This document shows, piece after piece, positions 61,481-64,000 of a DNA stretch of 64,000 bases (positions are counted from its first letter, which is position 1; each line of letters opens with the position of its first letter). A program made the position numbers and the translations under genes. The stretch is taken from positions 1-64,000 of the forward strand of contig JAHUUK010000005.1 in assembly GCA_019218375.1 (NCBI GenBank), given 5' to 3'. Below the pieces are notes generated by a model. That model saw only the letters and a program-made list of their open reading frames with translations, was not told the DNA's origin and did no database searches. The DNA comes from Dermabacteraceae bacterium TAE3-ERU5 (GTDB lineage Bacteria; Actinomycetota; Actinomycetes; Actinomycetales; Dermabacteraceae).

Positions 61481-61636
61481 GTGTACGCCTGGTTCTACCG
61501 CCACCTACCCGGCCCGCACTGGGTGCGCATACTCATTTGCCTGGGACTGTTCGCGCTCGCCGTTTTCGTACTCTTTAACTGGGTGTTCCCGCTGATAGCG
61601 CCCTATATGCCGTTTAACGGGGCAACGGTTGAATAA
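61481..61636 (+). CDS. small membrane protein downstream of sortase E
   Basis: 51 residues from GTG 61481, two nt after the sortase stop. MYAWFYRHLPGPHWVRIL precedes one transmembrane helix, then LFNWVFPLIAPYMPFNGATVE. I recognise the pattern (RHLPGP.W.R, then FxWVFPxxxPYxPF..xTV) as a short protein conserved after sortase E in Actinomycetota, function unknown. Its coupling suggests a sortase or wall accessory. It was too short for the usual ORF cutoffs. Confidence 0.85.
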   Translation: MYAWFYRHLPGPHWVRILICLGLFALAVFVLFNWVFPLIAPYMPFNGATVE

Positions 61637-61690
61637 CCCTGTCCCGTAAGCGCCCTGTAAGCGTGGACGCGCTTTTGGGAGGTGGCTATA

Positions 61691-61740
61691 AAAACGCTGC
61701 GCCCCTCACCGAAATGGTAGGGAGCGCAGCGTTTTTGTTT
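61691..61740. terminator. bidirectional terminator
   Basis: AAAACGCTGCGC (61691-61702) pairs with GCGCAGCGTTTT (61724-61735), followed by TGTTT. It lies between the sortase operon and the convergent pknB. Confidence 0.9.
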
Positions 61741-61756
61741 AGCTCCGAGAGCTGAG

Positions 61757-63901
61757 TCAGCCGTTTCCGCCCGGCTGGTTCTCCGGCTTACCCGGTTTTT
61801 CGCTCGGTTTACCCGGCTGCGCAGGTTTGTTCTCGGCAGGCTTGCCCTCTTCCGGCTTTGCGGGAGCGGGGCTGGTGCTTTCCGACGGTGCAGGCTGCTC
61901 GCTAGGTTCGGCGGGCTGCGGCTGCTCGGTGGGTTCCGGCGGCTTGGGGCCCTTAGAAACCGTCAGTTTCACGGTGGAGCCCTGCGAAACAGAGGTTCCC
62001 GGTGCCGGGTTGGTAGAGATTACCGATCCTGCCGCCACGGTATCGCTGAACTCATCGGCCGCGCGGGAAGTGCCATAGCCATCGGACTCCAGATCTTGCT
62101 TTGCCTCTTCGTAGCTGCGCCCGATGTAGTTCTTCATAATCGACGGGCCGGGGGCCTTCGCCACGGTGATGGTCACGGTCGCATCCTTAGGCAGGGTTGC
62201 GCCGGAACCGTCCGGGTTTTGCGAAATAACGGTGCCCGCGGTGCGATCGGATTCGGTATCTACCCGGCTCACTGCGAAACCGGCGTCGCGCAGCGTCTGG
62301 GTGGCATCGTCTACGTTCGCGCCCACCACGTTGGGTACGGTCAGTACGCCAGAAGCGGTCCAGAACAGGATCCGTTCGCCGTGGCGAGCGGTGCTTCCCG
62401 CGCCCGGCTCAGACCTTGTTACATGGTCTTTTTCGACGTCCTTCACGTTTTCTGCGCCCTGGAACATCGGCACAAGCCCGGCCTCGGAAAGTAGCTGTTC
62501 AGCTTCGGCGCGGGTCTTGCCCTTGATGTCTGGCACGGTCACGTTCGCCGGGCCGGAAGACACCGAGAGGGTAACGGTAGCGCCCTTGTTCACCTTGGTG
62601 CCCTGGGCCGGGTCGGAATTGATTACCCGCCCCTTGTCTACCTCGTTGGATTCCTTTTCCACGATCTTGGCTACCAGGCCGTCGGTTTCCAGCGCTTTGC
62701 GCGCATCCTGCACGCTCAACCCGGCAACGGCCGGAATCTGCACCTGCTCCGGGCCGCGTGAAGGCCACAGCCACCAGACGCTGAATGCCAGCAGCGAAAC
62801 TGCCGCCAGGCCGATCAGGGTCCACAGCAGGGCCATCCCGTTGCCGGAGGAATCCTTTTCTTCCGGAGTCTTGGCCTTCCCCGCCGGGCTGGCACTCACC
62901 GGCTGCCCCTGCGAAACGGTGCCGCTACCCGCCGCTACTCCTGCGGGAGTGAGCACCTGGGTGGCGTCGGTGACGGGGCTGAGCACCTGGGTGCGGTCAG
63001 CGTCGGTCACTGCCTCCGGGGAATGCTGAGAAGCGATGGTCTGGTGTCCGCGCAGTACCGCGCGGACATCCTTCGCGAAGTCCGCCGCGGATTCGTAGCG
63101 CTGCTCGCGATCCTTTGCCAGGCCCTTCAACACCACCGCGTCCATTGCGGGGCTGACTGTCGGGTTTAGCTGGCTGGGAACCGGAGCCGGTTCGCGTACA
63201 TGCTGGTAGGCGATGGAAACGGGGGAGTCTCCCATGAAAGGTGCACGCCCCGTCAGCATTTCGTAAAGCACGCATGCCGCGGAGTAGATGTCGGAACGGA
63301 AGTCCACCGTTTCGCCGCGCGCCTGCTCCGGCGAAAGGTACTGGGCTGTTCCCATGACGGCGTGTGCCTGCGTCATGGCGCTGGAGGCGTCGGCTACCGC
63401 GCGGGCGATGCCGAAGTCCATCACCTTGACTTCGCCGCCCGGCGCGATCATCACGTTACCGGGCTTGATATCGCGGTGCACGATGCCGTTGCGGTGCGAA
63501 TATTCCAGGGCCGACAGTATGCCGTCCATGATTTTCGCGGCGCGTTCCTCGCTGAGCGGATGCTCGGGAGAAATCAGCGACTTCAGGGTGTCCCCCTGCA
63601 CGTACTCCATCACGATGTACGGCTGGGCGACCTCCTTGCCATCGCGGTCCGTGTAGTCCTCTTCGCCGGTGTCGTAAACGGCGACGATGGCGGGGTGGTT
63701 AAGCCCGGCCACGCTCTGCGCCTCGCGGCGAAAACGCTCCTGGAAGTTTTCGTCGCGAGCCAGATCTGCGCGCAGCAGCTTGATAGCCACCGGACGGTGC
63801 AGCCTAATATCGCGGCCAAGGAAGACGTCGGCCATACCGCCACGGCCGATCTCACGCTCCAACTGGTAGCGTCCGCCCAAAATTTCGGGTGTCTTAGTCA
63901 C
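61757..63901 (-). CDS. pknB: PASTA-domain Ser/Thr protein kinase
   Basis: About 714 residues from GTG 63901. The kinase domain (about 1-285) has GRGGMADVF, VAIKLL, the catalytic HRDIKPGNVM, DFG and the APE-like SPEQAR. The juxtamembrane region contains Thr-rich TQVLSPVTDATQVL. One transmembrane helix (GMALLWTLIGLAAVSLLAF) leads to four PASTA repeats (starting near VQIPAVAG, VTVPDIKG, LTVPNVVG and SIMKNYIG) that bind muropeptides/lipid II. A Pro/Glu/Lys-rich tail ends the protein. The kinase regulates growth and division. TTG 63973 is a less likely start. Confidence 0.94.
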   Translation of the reverse strand: MTKTPEILGGRYQLEREIGRGGMADVFLGRDIRLHRPVAIKLLRADLARDENFQERFRREAQSVAGLNHPAIVAVYDTGEEDYTDRDGKEVAQPYIVMEYVQGDTLKSLISPEHPLSEERAAKIMDGILSALEYSHRNGIVHRDIKPGNVMIAPGGEVKVMDFGIARAVADASSAMTQAHAVMGTAQYLSPEQARGETVDFRSDIYSAACVLYEMLTGRAPFMGDSPVSIAYQHVREPAPVPSQLNPTVSPAMDAVVLKGLAKDREQRYESAADFAKDVRAVLRGHQTIASQHSPEAVTDADRTQVLSPVTDATQVLTPAGVAAGSGTVSQGQPVSASPAGKAKTPEEKDSSGNGMALLWTLIGLAAVSLLAFSVWWLWPSRGPEQVQIPAVAGLSVQDARKALETDGLVAKIVEKESNEVDKGRVINSDPAQGTKVNKGATVTLSVSSGPANVTVPDIKGKTRAEAEQLLSEAGLVPMFQGAENVKDVEKDHVTRSEPGAGSTARHGERILFWTASGVLTVPNVVGANVDDATQTLRDAGFAVSRVDTESDRTAGTVISQNPDGSGATLPKDATVTITVAKAPGPSIMKNYIGRSYEEAKQDLESDGYGTSRAADEFSDTVAAGSVISTNPAPGTSVSQGSTVKLTVSKGPKPPEPTEQPQPAEPSEQPAPSESTSPAPAKPEEGKPAENKPAQPGKPSEKPGKPENQPGGNG

Positions 63902-64000
63902 TGCGTGTATCCGTTCTTCCGGGAAGTCGCCCGCAAACACCTCGGGCGAACTGTAAAAACTGCGGGCAGGCAAAAACTAAAGCATTGGCCTGCGTGAATC
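63902..64000. other. upstream edge of pknB
   Basis: About 100 bp of the region upstream of pknB is visible. Nothing convincing is encoded; the 5' neighbours of pknB, often pbpA/rodA in relatives, lie outside. Confidence 0.5.

Overview
The window is from a high-GC Gram-positive bacterium of the Actinomycetota, most likely a facultatively anaerobic, fermentative member of the Actinomycetaceae (Actinomyces/Schaalia type). The grounds are GC-rich coding DNA with many GTG starts, a CrgA/DUF881/class E sortase/PASTA-kinase division cluster, a DUF5926 gene, pyruvate formate-lyase with its activase, PEP carboxylase, and complete xylose and arabinose catabolic loci. This placement is an inference; no 16S rRNA gene is present.

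Layout. 1-170 is the end of an rRNA operon (5S plus terminator). 271-7408 holds a membrane protein, a PfkB kinase-sulfatase pair, a rhodanese, a RelA/SpoT-type synthetase and a 2-hydroxyacid dehydrogenase. 7402-8571 is a zinc-starvation locus: five zinc-free ribosomal protein paralogues (L28, L33, S14, L31, L36), divergent from a CobW-like gene, with one Zur-like operator between them. 8712-14897 carries a BCCT osmolyte transporter with an unusual repeat tail, MTA/SAH nucleosidase, an SmtB-type zinc sensor translationally coupled to a Cys/His-rich metallothionein-like protein, a probably inactive esterase relative, and argS. 15222-30139 has an ABC exporter, membrane proteins, uraA, a DUF5926-glycosyltransferase pair, a GntR regulator, a lipid kinase, serS with a HAD phosphatase, an MFS transporter, a peroxiredoxin and a lipoprotein, with two tRNA-Ser genes. 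30390-34822 is ppc plus an SDR-acyltransferase pair.

34831-50425 is a pentose block: xylR/xylAB, an NYN-domain gene, a LacI regulator, a three-gene monosaccharide ABC transporter, and araBDA divergent from a second LacI regulator. The transporter and kinases deliver xylulose-5-P into central metabolism. The next region (50655-54138) is a fermentative PFL system in which the enzyme is split: the large subunit stops before the glycyl-radical segment, which is encoded by a separate small gene, followed by pflA. 54230-55243 is an SGNH hydrolase and tRNA-Arg.

55517-57830 is an AT-rich island carrying an NgoMIV-like type II restriction-modification system. It is followed by a GH13 alpha-glucosidase and the cell-envelope/division cluster (crgA, DUF881, sortase E, a small membrane protein, and PknB with four PASTA domains).

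The most unusual items are: (1) a three-copy intergenic repeat element with 15-bp inverted arms always 33 bp apart; (2) the SmtB-metallothionein pair with a palindromic operator inside what looks like a leaderless promoter; (3) the split PFL; (4) the complete zinc-free ribosomal protein set with a CobW-like partner lacking a P-loop; (5) the NgoMIV-type island.
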